Origin: Paraburkholderia mimosarum LMG 23256 = NBRC 106338
Lineage (GTDB): Bacteria; Pseudomonadota; Gammaproteobacteria; Burkholderiales; Burkholderiaceae
DNA: 56,157 nt
Assembly: GCF_000739815.1 (NCBI RefSeq)
Contig: NZ_BBJJ01000011.1
Location: 1-56,157, forward strand
Direction of reading: 5' to 3'
The notes beneath the pieces are model-generated. The model was given only the letters and a program-made list of their open reading frames with translations, had not been told where the DNA came from and did no database searches. This document shows, in pieces, positions 8,316 through 17,600 of this stretch. Position 1 is the first letter of the stretch. The number at the start of each line of letters is the position of its first letter. The translations under genes and the position numbers were made by a program.

Positions 8316-11300
8316 ATGCCCAAGCGGACAGACATCAAGAGCATTCTCATCATCGGCGCGGGTCCGATCATCATCGGCCAGGCGTGCGAGTTCGATTATT
8401 CGGGCGCGCAGGCATGCAAGGCGCTGCGTGAAGAAGGCTACAAGGTCATCCTCGTCAACAGCAATCCGGCGACGATCATGACCGACCCGAACACGGCCGA
8501 CGTCACCTACATCGAGCCGATCACATGGGAAGTGGTGGAGCGCATCATCGAGAAGGAGCGCCCCGACGCGATCCTGCCGACGATGGGCGGCCAGACCGCG
8601 CTGAACTGCGCGCTCGACCTGCACCACCACGGCGTGCTGCAGAAGTACGGCGTCGAGCTGATCGGCGCGTCGCCGGAAGCCATCGACAAGGCCGAAGACC
8701 GTCAGAAGTTCAAGGACGCGATGACGAAGATCGGCCTTGGCTCGGCGAAGTCGGGCGTCGCGCACTCGATGGAAGAGGCGCTCAAGGTTCACGCCGAAAT
8801 CGCCGCGGCGACCGGCACGGGCGGTTATCCCGTCGTGATCCGTCCGTCGTTCACGCTGGGCGGCTCGGGCGGCGGCATCGCGTACAACCGCGAAGAGTTC
8901 GAGGAGATCTGCAAACGCGGCCTCGACCTTTCGCCCACGCGCGAGCTGCTGATCGAAGAGTCGCTGCTCGGCTGGAAGGAATATGAGATGGAAGTCGTCC
9001 GCGACAAGGCGGACAACTGCATCATCGTCTGCTCGATCGAGAACCTCGACCCGATGGGCATCCACACCGGCGACTCGATCACGGTCGCGCCGGCGCAGAC
9101 GCTCACCGACAAGGAATACCAGATCCTGCGCGACGCGTCGCTGGCAGTCCTGCGCGAGATCGGCGTGGATACCGGCGGTTCGAACGTGCAGTTCTCGATC
9201 GATCCGCGCACCGGCCGCATGATCGTGATCGAAATGAACCCGCGCGTGTCGCGTTCGTCGGCCCTCGCTTCGAAGGCCACGGGCTTCCCGATCGCCAAGG
9301 TCGCGGCCAAGCTGGCTGTGGGCTATACGCTCGACGAGCTGAAGAACGAAATCACGGGCGGCCAGACGCCGGCTTCGTTCGAGCCGACCATCGACTATGT
9401 GGTCACGAAGATTCCGCGCTTCGCGTTCGAGAAGTTCCGTGAAGCCGACCCGCGCCTCACCACGCAGATGAAGTCCGTGGGCGAAGTCATGGCCATCGGC
9501 CGCACCTTCCAGGAGTCGTTCCAGAAGGCGCTGCGCGGCCTCGAAGTCGGCGTGGACGGGCTGGACGAAAAGACCACGAGCCGCGACGAAATCATCCGCG
9601 AGATCGGCGAAGCCGGTCCGGACCGCATCTGGTACGTGGGCGACGCGTTCCGCGTGGGCATGACGCGCGAAGAGATCTTCGAAGAAACCGCGATCGACCC
9701 GTGGTTCCTCGCGCAGATCGAAGAGATCATCAGGAAGGAAGAAGCGGCTCGCGGCCGCACGCTCGAAAGCCTCTCGAAGGACGAACTGCGCTATCTCAAG
9801 CAGAGCGGCTTCTCGGATCGCCGTCTCGCGAAGCTGCTCGGCAGCAACGCCGCCGACGTGCGCCGCCGCCGCATCGAACTGAACGTGCGCCCCGTCTACA
9901 AGCGCGTAGACACCTGCGCAGCCGAGTTCGCGACGAAGACGGCCTACATGTACTCGACCTATGAGGACGAGTGCGAGGCAAGCCCCACGAACAACAAGAA
10001 GATCATGGTGCTGGGCGGCGGTCCGAACCGGATCGGCCAGGGTATCGAGTTCGACTACTGCTGCGTTCATGCCGCGCTCGCCATGCGCGAAGACGGCTAC
10101 GAAACGATCATGGTCAACTGCAACCCCGAAACCGTTTCGACCGACTACGACACGTCCGACCGCCTGTACTTCGAGCCGGTGACGCTCGAAGACGTGCTCG
10201 AAATCGTCGATCTGGAAAAGCCGCTTGGCGTGATCGTGCAGTACGGCGGCCAGACGCCGCTGAAGCTCGCGCTCGACCTCGAGGCGAACGGCGTGCCCAT
10301 CGTCGGCACGTCGCCCGACATGATCGACGCGGCCGAAGACCGCGAGCGCTTCCAGAAGCTGCTGCAGGACCTGAACCTGCGCCAGCCGCCCAACCGCACC
10401 GCGCGGGCCGAAGACGAAGCGCTCAAGCTCGCCGACGAAATCGGCTATCCGCTCGTCGTGCGTCCGTCGTACGTGCTGGGCGGCCGCGCGATGGAAATCG
10501 TCCACGAGCCGCGCGATCTCGAGCGCTACATGCGCGAGGCCGTCAAGGTGTCGAACGATTCGCCGGTGCTGCTCGACCGCTTCCTCAACGATGCGATCGA
10601 ATGCGATGTGGACTGCATCTCCGATGGCGAAGCCGTGTTCATCGGCGGCGTGATGGAGCACATCGAGCAGGCGGGTGTCCACTCGGGCGATTCGGCGTGC
10701 TCGCTGCCGCCGTACTCGCTCTCGACGGAGACGATCGCCGAACTCAAGCGCCAGACCGCCGCAATGGCGAAGGCGTTGAACGTGGTCGGCCTGATGAACG
10801 TGCAGTTCGCGATCCAGCAGGTGCCGCAGGACGATGGCTCGAAGAAGGATGTCATCTACGTGCTGGAAGTGAACCCGCGCGCGTCGCGTACGGTGCCGTA
10901 CGTCTCGAAGGCAACGAGCCTGCCGCTCGCGAAGATCGCGGCGCGCGCAATGGTCGGCCAGAAGCTGGCGCAGCAGGGCGTGACGAAGGAAGTCGAGCCG
11001 CCGTACTTCAGCGTGAAGGAAGCGGTGTTTCCGTTCGTGAAGTTCCCGACCGTCGATCCGGTGCTCGGACCCGAAATGCGTTCGACCGGCGAAGTGATGG
11101 GCGTGGGCAAGACGTTCGGCGAAGCGCTCTTCAAGTCGCAGCTTGCCGCGGGCTCGCGCCTGCCGGAATCGGGCACCGTCTTCATCACCGTGATGGACGC
11201 GGACAAGCCCAAGGCCGTTGAAGTCGCACGCATGCTGCACGAGCTCGGCTACGGGCTCGTCGCCACGCGCGGCACCGCCGCCGCCATCGATGCGGCCGGC

Positions 11301-11570
11301 GTGCCGGTCAAGGTCGTCAACAAGGTGAAGGACGGCCGTCCGCACATCGTCGACATGATCAAGAACGGCGAGATTTCGCTCGTCATCACGACCGTCGACG
11401 AAACGCGCGCGGCGATTGCCGATTCGCGTTCGATTCGCATGAGCGCGCAGGCCAACAAGGTCACCTATTACACGACGATGTCGGGCGCACGTGCGGCCGT
11501 CGAGGGGCTGCGCTACCTGAAGAACCTGGAAGTCTATGATTTACAAGGCCTCCATGCTCGCCTAAACTAA
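8316..11570 (+). CDS. carB: Carbamoyl-phosphate synthase large subunit
   Basis: A 1084-residue synthase that uses two ATP, bicarbonate and CarA-derived ammonia. Two homologous ATP-grasp halves are plain: the first begins [24 protein letters not shown] with [14 protein letters not shown], the second begins [21 protein letters not shown] with [14 protein letters not shown]. The oligomerisation region lies between them ([13 protein letters not shown]). The last 140 residues form an MGS-like allosteric domain ([36 protein letters not shown] in several strands) that in the family binds UMP and ornithine. Length agrees with E. coli (1073). The long ORF antisense to it is a codon-bias shadow. Confidence 0.98.
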   Translation: MPKRTDIKSILIIGAGPIIIGQACEFDYSGAQACKALREEGYKVILVNSNPATIMTDPNTADVTYIEPITWEVVERIIEKERPDAILPTMGGQTALNCALDLHHHGVLQKYGVELIGASPEAIDKAEDRQKFKDAMTKIGLGSAKSGVAHSMEEALKVHAEIAAATGTGGYPVVIRPSFTLGGSGGGIAYNREEFEEICKRGLDLSPTRELLIEESLLGWKEYEMEVVRDKADNCIIVCSIENLDPMGIHTGDSITVAPAQTLTDKEYQILRDASLAVLREIGVDTGGSNVQFSIDPRTGRMIVIEMNPRVSRSSALASKATGFPIAKVAAKLAVGYTLDELKNEITGGQTPASFEPTIDYVVTKIPRFAFEKFREADPRLTTQMKSVGEVMAIGRTFQESFQKALRGLEVGVDGLDEKTTSRDEIIREIGEAGPDRIWYVGDAFRVGMTREEIFEETAIDPWFLAQIEEIIRKEEAARGRTLESLSKDELRYLKQSGFSDRRLAKLLGSNAADVRRRRIELNVRPVYKRVDTCAAEFATKTAYMYSTYEDECEASPTNNKKIMVLGGGPNRIGQGIEFDYCCVHAALAMREDGYETIMVNCNPETVSTDYDTSDRLYFEPVTLEDVLEIVDLEKPLGVIVQYGGQTPLKLALDLEANGVPIVGTSPDMIDAAEDRERFQKLLQDLNLRQPPNRTARAEDEALKLADEIGYPLVVRPSYVLGGRAMEIVHEPRDLERYMREAVKVSNDSPVLLDRFLNDAIECDVDCISDGEAVFIGGVMEHIEQAGVHSGDSACSLPPYSLSTETIAELKRQTAAMAKALNVVGLMNVQFAIQQVPQDDGSKKDVIYVLEVNPRASRTVPYVSKATSLPLAKIAARAMVGQKLAQQGVTKEVEPPYFSVKEAVFPFVKFPTVDPVLGPEMRSTGEVMGVGKTFGEALFKSQLAAGSRLPESGTVFITVMDADKPKAVEVARMLHELGYGLVATRGTAAAIDAAGVPVKVVNKVKDGRPHIVDMIKNGEISLVITTVDETRAAIADSRSIRMSAQANKVTYYTTMSGARAAVEGLRYLKNLEVYDLQGLHARLN

Positions 11571-11622
11571 GGCTTCAATTGTCTGTCCAAGATTGACGAG
11601 GCAGGCTAAAAAGCTGAATGTG

Positions 11623-11713
11623 CCGCGGTTAAGCGGCGTCCCCACAGGGTTTCCAGGCTGCGCCAGACCGCGCAGCCGCCCTCGCGGGATGCACTTAACC
11701 GCGGAATTTTTTT
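11623..11713 (+). ncRNA. Structured terminator-like RNA between carB and greA (four-way junction)
   Basis: An 11-bp perfect outer stem, CCGCGGTTAAG (11623-11633) with CTTAACCGCGG (11694-11704), is followed by AATTTTTTT. Inside the 60-base interval I can draw three further hairpins: CCC-ACA-GGG (11641-11649), GGCTGCGC-CAGACC-GCGCAGCC (11656-11677, eight pairs) and CCC-TCGC-GGG (11679-11688). The whole would fold as a four-way junction ending in a U-run. It may simply terminate carAB, but it is far more elaborate than the other terminators here and ends 72 bases before the greA ATG, so it could also be a small RNA or a greA attenuator. Confidence 0.6.
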
Positions 11714-11785
11714 ATGGCCGCACTATGCGCGCAGGCGCGCGTGGCGCGGCTTCATTGAGGGCCTAACTGGCCAGACGAGTTGTTT

Positions 11786-12262
11786 ATGAGCACGATTCCC
11801 TTGACCAAGCGCGGCGCAGACCAACTTCGCGGAGAACTGCAGCGCCTGAAGTCCGTCGAGCGTCCGGCGGTGATCAATTCGATCGCCGAAGCCCGTGCGC
11901 AAGGCGATCTGTCGGAAAACGCGGAATACGACGCCGCGAAAGAAAAGCAGGGCTTCATCGAAGGCCGGATCGCAGAAATCGAGTCGAAGCTGGCGGCCGC
12001 GCAGATCATCGACCCGTCCACGCTCGAGGCCGACGGCCGCATCGTGTTCGGCTCGACGGTGGCTCTCGAAGACCTCGATTCGGGCAAGACGGTGACCTAC
12101 CAGATCGTCGGCGACGACGAGGCCGACCTCGAGCACGGTCTGATCTCGGTCAGCTCGCCCATTGCGCGCGCGCTCATCGGCAAGTCCGAAGGCGACGTCG
12201 CCGAAGTGCAGGCGCCGGGCGGCGTGCGCGAGTACGAGGTCATCGAGGTTCGCTACGTCTGA
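11786..12262 (+). CDS. greA: Transcription elongation factor GreA
   Basis: A 158-residue factor that rescues backtracked RNA polymerase by stimulating transcript cleavage. The N-terminal coiled coil begins [21 protein letters not shown] and carries the acidic tip region ([21 protein letters not shown], residues about 36-56, in the family's conserved wording). The C-terminal FKBP-like domain includes GSTVALEDL and [14 protein letters not shown]. Length equals E. coli GreA. ATG 11786 is chosen over TTG 11780. The ribosome site is weak. The upstream structured RNA may affect its expression. The next gene follows after 10 bases. Confidence 0.97.
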   Translation: MSTIPLTKRGADQLRGELQRLKSVERPAVINSIAEARAQGDLSENAEYDAAKEKQGFIEGRIAEIESKLAAAQIIDPSTLEADGRIVFGSTVALEDLDSGKTVTYQIVGDDEADLEHGLISVSSPIARALIGKSEGDVAEVQAPGGVREYEVIEVRYV

Positions 12263-12272
12263 GGACGCCGAC

Positions 12273-12809
12273 GTGAGTACCGCAAGCCACGTGGGTTCCG
12301 CCACGCCCGTTTCGCTCGTTCCGCACCGGCTTTTCGGGCTGCTGGCCATGCTGTGGGTCGGCAGCCAGCTGACCATCGGCTATGCCGTCGCGCCCGTGCT
12401 GTTCGCCTCGCTCGAAAGGGCGGTGGCCGGCGACATCGCCGCACAGCTCTTTCGTCTCGAAGGCATGGTCGGCGTAGTGTGCGGCGTGCTGCTGCTCGGT
12501 CTCGCGAACGTGCTCGCGCGCCGTGGCATGCTGGGCTATCGCCGGCTGCGCTGGATTCTGGCCGCGATGCTGCTGTGCGTGCTGATCGGTTATTTCGCGC
12601 TGCAGCCGTTCATGAACGCGTTGCGCGTACAGGCGATGAGCGCGGGCATGGATGTCGCCAGTTCGCCGTATGCGAGCCGCTTTGGCTTGCTGCACGGCGT
12701 ATCGAGCGTGTTCTATCTGGTGCAGAGCCTGCTTGGCGCCTGGCTCGTCTGGCTGCTGCCTTCGGCGCGCGGTACGCTGCCGCAGCGCCCGGAAGCCGCC
12801 CCGCGCTGA
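12273..12809 (+). CDS. DUF4149 family integral membrane protein
   Basis: A 178-residue protein with four hydrophobic segments: LFGLLAMLWVGSQLTIGYAVAPVLFA, MVGVVCGVLLLGLANVL, LRWILAAMLLCVLIGYFAL, and FYLVQSLLGAWLVWLL. The pattern fits the DUF4149 (TMEM205-like) family, whose function in bacteria is unknown; in many betaproteobacteria it sits between greA and yhbY, as here. GTG 12273 is chosen because GAGGA lies upstream at 12261-12265 and the preceding in-frame sequence is a shadow of greA. Probably cotranscribed with greA. Confidence 0.8.
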   Translation: MSTASHVGSATPVSLVPHRLFGLLAMLWVGSQLTIGYAVAPVLFASLERAVAGDIAAQLFRLEGMVGVVCGVLLLGLANVLARRGMLGYRRLRWILAAMLLCVLIGYFALQPFMNALRVQAMSAGMDVASSPYASRFGLLHGVSSVFYLVQSLLGAWLVWLLPSARGTLPQRPEAAPR

Positions 12810-12835
12810 ACGCGCCCGAACGCTGCGTCAGGCGA

Positions 12836-12866
12836 AAAAAAGCGCGGCTCGAAGGCCGCGCTTTTT
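12836..12866. terminator. Bidirectional terminator between the DUF4149 gene and yhbY
   Basis: GCGCGGC (12842-12848) pairs with GCCGCGC (12855-12861) across a six-base loop, flanked by a run of A on the left and T on the right, so it can act on both convergent transcripts. The yhbY stop codon lies within the T-run. Confidence 0.85.
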
Positions 12867-13410
12867 ACTTCGAACCCTGATGGACGCGCTTGGAGCTGGT
12901 CTGGCGCTTCTTGGCGCGCTTGATGTTGCCGCCTTGCGTCACGCGCTCGTTGCCTTTCACCGTCAGCTTTTGTGCCTTCGGCTTGCGCATCGGGTTCTCG
13001 CTGGGCTTGACGACCTTCACGACGCGCGGCGCAGCACCGCGCTTGCCTGCCTCGCGCGCGCTCGGCACGTCGGCGGACGGGCGCGACACGGTGCCGCGTG
13101 CGCCCGCGCGCGCGGTAGTGGTCTTCGCGCTGGCTTGCTCGGGCCTGTAGATGACGAGCAGCTTGCCGATGTGCTGGATCGGGGCGGCGCCCAGACGGTC
13201 GCAGATCTCTTCGTAGATCGCGATGCGCTCCTCGCGCTCGTCGCCGAACACGCGCACCTTGATGAGCTGGTGCGCGTCGAGGTGAACCTGGATTTCCTTG
13301 ATCACGGCGTCGGTCAGTCCCTCGGCGCCGATGAGCACGACCGGTTTGAGCGCATGAGCCTGGGAGCGCAGTTCGGAGCGCTGTTCGGCGGAAAGAGAGA
13401 GGGCGGGCAT
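12865..13410 (-). CDS. yhbY: YhbY/CRM-domain RNA-binding protein with extended basic tail
   Basis: A 181-residue protein. Residues 1-97 are a CRM (CRS1-YhbY) domain: LSLSAEQRSELRSQAHALKP, VVLIGAEGLTDAVIKEI and ELI-type LIKVRVFGDEREER. In E. coli the 97-residue protein associates with pre-50S ribosomal particles. Here a further 80 residues follow, rich in Lys, Arg, Ala and Thr (for example KRAKKRQTSSKR), probably disordered and RNA-binding. It is divergent from rlmE, another 50S maturation factor, and convergent with the DUF4149 gene. The stop codon overlaps the shared terminator. Confidence 0.9.
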   Translation of the reverse strand: MPALSLSAEQRSELRSQAHALKPVVLIGAEGLTDAVIKEIQVHLDAHQLIKVRVFGDEREERIAIYEEICDRLGAAPIQHIGKLLVIYRPEQASAKTTTARAGARGTVSRPSADVPSAREAGKRGAAPRVVKVVKPSENPMRKPKAQKLTVKGNERVTQGGNIKRAKKRQTSSKRVHQGSK

Positions 13411-13575
13411 GGGATGTGGCAGACTCGACTAAAATGACGGCGCCGCGCGGGTCGGCAGGCAAGGATTGGCAGCCTGTACGGACCGGACGCGGTCCGCGGA
13501 TGGCGGGCCGCTGGCGGGCAAGCGCGTCGGAACAACGGAAAACCGTGGGGAAACGGCAGGGCGCGGGCACTTGGG

Positions 13576-13601
13576 TTGCCGGAGCAACGATCATCCGGCA
13601 A
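13576..13601. promoter_or_regulatory. Inverted repeat between yhbY and rlmE
   Basis: TTGCCGGA (13576-13583) and TCCGGCAA (13594-13601) form a perfect 8-bp dyad with a ten-base spacer in the 271-base divergent region. It could be an operator or an RNA hairpin in a leader. No regulator is adjacent. The rest of this intergenic region shows only a TATTAT (13635-13640) that might be a -10 box for rlmE. Confidence 0.3.
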
Positions 13602-13681
13602 GGCGAGCCGCGACGGCCGCACGAATTAAACGCGTATTATCCGCTAAAAGCGCGGAATCACGCAGCAAGAGTTCATCTTTA

Positions 13682-14344
13682 ATGGCAAAAAATCGCTTCA
13701 ACCAGTCGTGGCTGCACGACCATATCAACGACCCTTACGTGAAAATGGCGCAGCGGGAGGGCTATCGCGCCCGCGCCGCGTACAAGCTCAAGGAAATCGA
13801 CGAGCAGGACAAACTGATCCGCCCTGGCATGGTGATCGTGGACCTCGGGGCGGCGCCGGGAAGCTGGAGCCAGTACGCGCGCAACAAGCTCGCGGTGGGC
13901 GTGAAGCGCGACGAGCAGCGGCAGGGCGGGATCGACGGCACGATCATCGCGCTCGACATTCTGCCGATGGAACCCATCGCCGACGTCCAGTTCCTGCAAG
14001 GCGACTTTCGCGAAGACGACGTGCTTGCGCAACTCGAAGAATTGGTGGGTGGCCGCCCGGTCGATCTTGTAATTTCGGACATGGCGCCCAATCTCTCGGG
14101 GGTCGCGTCGGCCGACGCGGCACGGATCGAACACGTGTGCGACCTTGCGCTCGAGTTTTCGCAGAATCATCTGAAGTCCGAAGGGGCCCTTTTAGTCAAA
14201 TGTTTCCACGGCAGCGGTTACAGCCAGATCGTCGAGAAGTTCAAGCAACAGTTCAAGGTCGTAGCCGCGCGCAAACCGAAGGCGTCGCGCGACAAATCGT
14301 CCGAAACGTTTATATTGGGTAAACACTTGAAGCGCCCCCGTTAA
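13682..14344 (+). CDS. rlmE: 23S rRNA 2'-O-methyltransferase RlmE (FtsJ/RrmJ)
   Basis: A 220-residue enzyme that methylates the 2'-OH of U2552 in the 23S A-loop. The K-D-K-E tetrad is visible: [36 protein letters not shown] and [10 protein letters not shown]. The SAM-binding motif is [19 protein letters not shown] 13682 is chosen; the upstream in-frame part is arginine-rich shadow sequence. It precedes ftsH, as in E. coli, with a 191-base gap that may hold an ftsH promoter. Confidence 0.96.
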   Translation: MAKNRFNQSWLHDHINDPYVKMAQREGYRARAAYKLKEIDEQDKLIRPGMVIVDLGAAPGSWSQYARNKLAVGVKRDEQRQGGIDGTIIALDILPMEPIADVQFLQGDFREDDVLAQLEELVGGRPVDLVISDMAPNLSGVASADAARIEHVCDLALEFSQNHLKSEGALLVKCFHGSGYSQIVEKFKQQFKVVAARKPKASRDKSSETFILGKHLKRPR

Positions 14345-14535
14345 ACAGGGCGCGATTGCGGTACATAACGCGAAACCGACTGTCAGACGCGTGCAAGACG
14401 CAGTCAGGGCAAGGCGCCGAGGCTATTCCTGCGGTAGTGAAACCTTATGGCAGGGGGCCTTGTACTGGATTAGAATGCTTTGATGGTGTCGCAAGGCGAA
14501 TGTAGGCGCCCATCTATGAGTGAAGGAGTGGTGCT

Positions 14536-16422
14536 TTGAACAACAACATGTTTTCGAAGGCAGCGGTGTGGCTGGTAATCGCACTGGTGCTGTTTACGGT
14601 GTTCAAGCAGTTCGACAAGCCCCGTGTCCAGGAAGGCGTTTCCTATTCGCAGTTCATGGACGACGCGAGAAACGGCAAGGTCAAGAGCGTCGTGGTGCAG
14701 GGGCGGAACCTCACGGTCACTCCGGCTGATGGCCAGAAATACCAGATCGTCTCCCCGGGCGACATCTGGATGGTCGGCGACCTGATGAAATATGGCGTGC
14801 AGGTGAGCGGCAAGGCCGATGAAGAGCCGAACGCGCTCGTCTCCGCGTTGTACTACCTCGGGCCAACCATCCTCATCATCGTGTTCTGGTTCTACATGAT
14901 GAGACAGATGCAGGGGGGCGGCAAAGGCGGGGCGTTTTCGTTTGGTAAATCGCGCGCCCGCCTGATCGACGAGAACAACAACGCCGTCAACTTCTCCGAC
15001 GTCGCGGGCTGCGACGAAGCCAAGGAAGAAGTGTCCGAGCTCGTCGACTTCCTGCGCGATCCGCAAAAGTTCCAGAAGCTGGGCGGGCGCATCCCGCGCG
15101 GCGTGCTGCTGGTCGGCCCTCCGGGCACCGGTAAGACGCTGCTGGCACGTGCCATTGCCGGCGAGGCGAAGGTGCCGTTCTTCAGCATCTCGGGTTCCGA
15201 CTTCGTCGAAATGTTCGTCGGCGTGGGCGCGGCCCGCGTGCGCGACATGTTCGAACAGGCCAAGAAGCATGCACCGTGCATCGTGTTCATCGACGAAATC
15301 GACGCGGTCGGCCGCCATCGCGGCGCCGGCATGGGCGGCGGCAACGACGAGCGCGAGCAGACGCTGAACCAGATGCTGGTGGAGATGGACGGCTTCGAGG
15401 CGAACTCGGGCGTCATCGTGATCGCGGCAACCAACCGTTCGGACGTGCTCGACAAGGCGCTGCTGCGTCCGGGCCGTTTCGACCGTCAGGTTTATGTCGG
15501 CCTCCCGGACATTCGTGGCCGCGAGCAGATCATGAAGGTGCACCTGCGCAAGGTGCCGATCGCCAACGACGTAGACGCAGCCGTCATCGCGCGCGGCACG
15601 CCGGGCTTCTCGGGCGCCGACCTCGCCAACCTGGTGAACGAAGCTGCGCTCTTCGCGGCGCGCCGCGGCAAGCGCATCGTCGAGATGCAGGATTTCGAGG
15701 ACGCGAAGGACAAGATCTTCATGGGTCCGGAGCGCAAGTCGGCCGTGATCCGCGAAGAGGCGAAGCGCGCCACGGCATATCACGAGTCGGGCCATGCGGT
15801 CATCGCGAAGCTGCTGCCGAAGGCCGATCCGGTGCACAAGGTCACGATCATTCCGCGCGGCCGTGCGCTGGGCGTGACGTGGCAGCTGCCCGAACACGAC
15901 AACGAGACCTACTCGAAGGACTATCTGCTGGATCGTCTGGCTATCCTGTTCGGCGGCCGTGTGGCGGAAGAGCTGTTCATGAACCTGATCAGCACGGGCG
16001 CGTCCGACGACTTCAACAAGGCGACGCAAACGGCTCGCGCAATGGTCACGCGTTTCGGCATGACCGACGCGCTCGGACCGATGGTCTACGCCGACGACGA
16101 CAGTGACAGCGGTCCGTTCGGCAAGGGCTTCACGCGCGCGATTTCGGAAGCCACGCAGCAGAAGGTCGACGCGGAAATCCGCCGGGTGCTCGACGAGCAG
16201 TACAACCTCGCGAAGCGTCTGCTCGACGAGAACCGCGACAAGGTCGAAGCCATGACCGCCGCGCTCATGGAGTGGGAAACGATCGACGCCGAGCAGATCA
16301 ACGACATCATGGCCGGCCGTCCGCCGCGCTCGCCGAAGAGCACGCCGTCGCCGGGCGACGCGTCGTCGGGCGGTAGCCCGGGCACCGAGGTCAAGCCGGG
16401 TAGTGCCACCGCACCGGCGTGA
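14536..16422 (+). CDS. ftsH: ATP-dependent zinc metalloprotease FtsH
   Basis: A 628-residue inner-membrane AAA protease that degrades misfolded membrane proteins and regulatory substrates. Two N-terminal membrane segments ([13 protein letters not shown] and [17 protein letters not shown]) flank a periplasmic domain. The AAA module has Walker A GPPGTGKT (about residues 194-201), Walker [10 protein letters not shown], and the second region of homology [18 protein letters not shown]. The protease domain has the zinc motif HESGH (about 416-420). The C-terminal tail is Pro/Ser-rich. Start is ATG 14536, 18 bases inside an alternative reading. A hairpin terminator follows, then folP. Confidence 0.98.
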   Translation: MNNNMFSKAAVWLVIALVLFTVFKQFDKPRVQEGVSYSQFMDDARNGKVKSVVVQGRNLTVTPADGQKYQIVSPGDIWMVGDLMKYGVQVSGKADEEPNALVSALYYLGPTILIIVFWFYMMRQMQGGGKGGAFSFGKSRARLIDENNNAVNFSDVAGCDEAKEEVSELVDFLRDPQKFQKLGGRIPRGVLLVGPPGTGKTLLARAIAGEAKVPFFSISGSDFVEMFVGVGAARVRDMFEQAKKHAPCIVFIDEIDAVGRHRGAGMGGGNDEREQTLNQMLVEMDGFEANSGVIVIAATNRSDVLDKALLRPGRFDRQVYVGLPDIRGREQIMKVHLRKVPIANDVDAAVIARGTPGFSGADLANLVNEAALFAARRGKRIVEMQDFEDAKDKIFMGPERKSAVIREEAKRATAYHESGHAVIAKLLPKADPVHKVTIIPRGRALGVTWQLPEHDNETYSKDYLLDRLAILFGGRVAEELFMNLISTGASDDFNKATQTARAMVTRFGMTDALGPMVYADDDSDSGPFGKGFTRAISEATQQKVDAEIRRVLDEQYNLAKRLLDENRDKVEAMTAALMEWETIDAEQINDIMAGRPPRSPKSTPSPGDASSGGSPGTEVKPGSATAPA

Positions 16423-16442
16423 TCCTTATCGAGTAAAGTTGC

Positions 16443-16473
16443 GGGCCGGTGTGATGTTCACACCGGCCCTTTG
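16443..16473 (+). terminator. Rho-independent terminator after ftsH
   Basis: GGGCCGGTGTG (16443-16453) pairs perfectly with CACACCGGCCC (16459-16469) across a five-base loop, followed by TTTGCATTT. It lies 20 bases after the ftsH stop, so folP may need its own promoter or depend on read-through. Confidence 0.8.
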
Positions 16474-16536
16474 CATTTCTGGTGCGCGCGGCATGCCGGC
16501 CCACCACATCCCGTTACACTTCTGACGTTTCTTGAC

Positions 16537-17451
16537 GTGCCCAACATCATCTCGCAGGGTAATCTTCCACCCGAACCGCTCGCGTGCGGCCGCTTCACGC
16601 TGACTTTCGAACGTCCGCTCGTCATGGGCATCCTCAATGCCACGCCGGACTCGTTTTCCGATGGCGGCCGCTATCTCGCTTTCGGTGACGCGCTGCGCCG
16701 CGCCGAGCAGATGATGCTCGACGGCGTCGACATCATCGATATTGGCGGCGAATCGACGCGGCCGGGGGCGCCTCCGGTACCGCTCGACGAGGAACTCGCG
16801 CGCGTGATTCCGCTCGTGGAGAAGCTCAAGGCCGCGAACGTGCCGCTCTCCATCGACACGTACAAGCCCGAGGTCATGCGCGCGGCGCTCGCGGCCGGCG
16901 CGGACATGATCAACGACATCTGGGGCTTCCGGATGCCCGGCGCGATCGAAGCCATACGCGGCAGCGACTGCGGATTGTGCGTGATGCACATGCTGGGCGA
17001 GCCGCAGACGATGCAGGTGTCCGAGCCCAACTATGCGGACGTCGTGCGCGAGGTGCGCGAATTTCTCGAGCAGCGTTGCGCCGAACTCGAAGCGGCGGGC
17101 GTGGCGAAGGCGCGGATCAGCGTGGATCCGGGCTTTGGCTTCGGCAAGTCGGTGGTGGAGCACAATTACGCGCTGCTCGCGCACCTGCCCGAGACGGCGC
17201 CCGAGGTCCCGAGCGGCAAGGCGCCGTATCCGATACTCGCCGGCATGTCGCGCAAATCGATGCTGGGCGCACTCGTGAACCGACCCGCGAGCGAGCGGGT
17301 GGCGGCGAGCGTGGCGGCAGCCGTGTGCGCGGCAGAGCGGGGCGCGGCAATCATCCGCGTACACGACGTCGCGCCCACTGTGGATGCCCTCAAGGTCTGG
17401 GCAGCGATGCGCAATGCGATGGGCGCCGGCGCGCCGGCCGGGCGAGGTTGA
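16537..17451 (+). CDS. folP: Dihydropteroate synthase
   Basis: A 304-residue TIM-barrel enzyme that joins p-aminobenzoate to 6-hydroxymethyl-dihydropterin pyrophosphate in folate synthesis; the sulfonamide target. Signatures: VMGILNATPDSFSDGG, the pterin-binding DIGGESTRPGA, SIDTYKPEV, DMINDIWGF and, near the C-terminus, GMSRKSMLG. The start is uncertain: GTG 16537 gives a length close to the family's (E. coli 282), and earlier codons fall inside the ftsH terminator. No strong ribosome site is visible. glmM follows, as in E. coli. Confidence 0.93.
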   Translation: MPNIISQGNLPPEPLACGRFTLTFERPLVMGILNATPDSFSDGGRYLAFGDALRRAEQMMLDGVDIIDIGGESTRPGAPPVPLDEELARVIPLVEKLKAANVPLSIDTYKPEVMRAALAAGADMINDIWGFRMPGAIEAIRGSDCGLCVMHMLGEPQTMQVSEPNYADVVREVREFLEQRCAELEAAGVAKARISVDPGFGFGKSVVEHNYALLAHLPETAPEVPSGKAPYPILAGMSRKSMLGALVNRPASERVAASVAAAVCAAERGAAIIRVHDVAPTVDALKVWAAMRNAMGAGAPAGRG

Positions 17452-17486
17452 GCCACTGACCGGATAGACGCTTGCCGGCGCCAAAT

Positions 17487-17546
17487 GCACCAGGGCGCAC
17501 CAGGGCGCACCTGAGCGCACCAGAGCGCACCTGAGCGCACCGGCGC
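17487..17546. repeat. Six tandem 10-bp repeats between folP and glmM
   Basis: Six exact 10-base steps, each starting GCAC: GCACCAGGGC twice, GCACCTGAGC, GCACCAGAGC, GCACCTGAGC and GCACCGGCGC. The array ends 54 bases before the glmM ATG and starts 35 bases after the folP stop. A 10-bp period places every copy on the same helix face. Confidence 0.85.
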
Positions 17547-17600
17547 ATGTCACGGTGGCTACGTACAGTACAAGACAGCACCAAACCGAGGGATAGAAAA

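Noticed and set aside
8139..11345. A 1068-codon ORF antisense to carB
   Set aside because: Its translation is dominated by Arg, His, Asp and Val with no family motifs, as expected from the complement of a GC3-rich gene; carB on the other strand is unambiguous.
17487..17546. The 10-bp repeat array considered as a CRISPR remnant
   Set aside because: Units are contiguous with no spacers and far too short; no cas gene is present.
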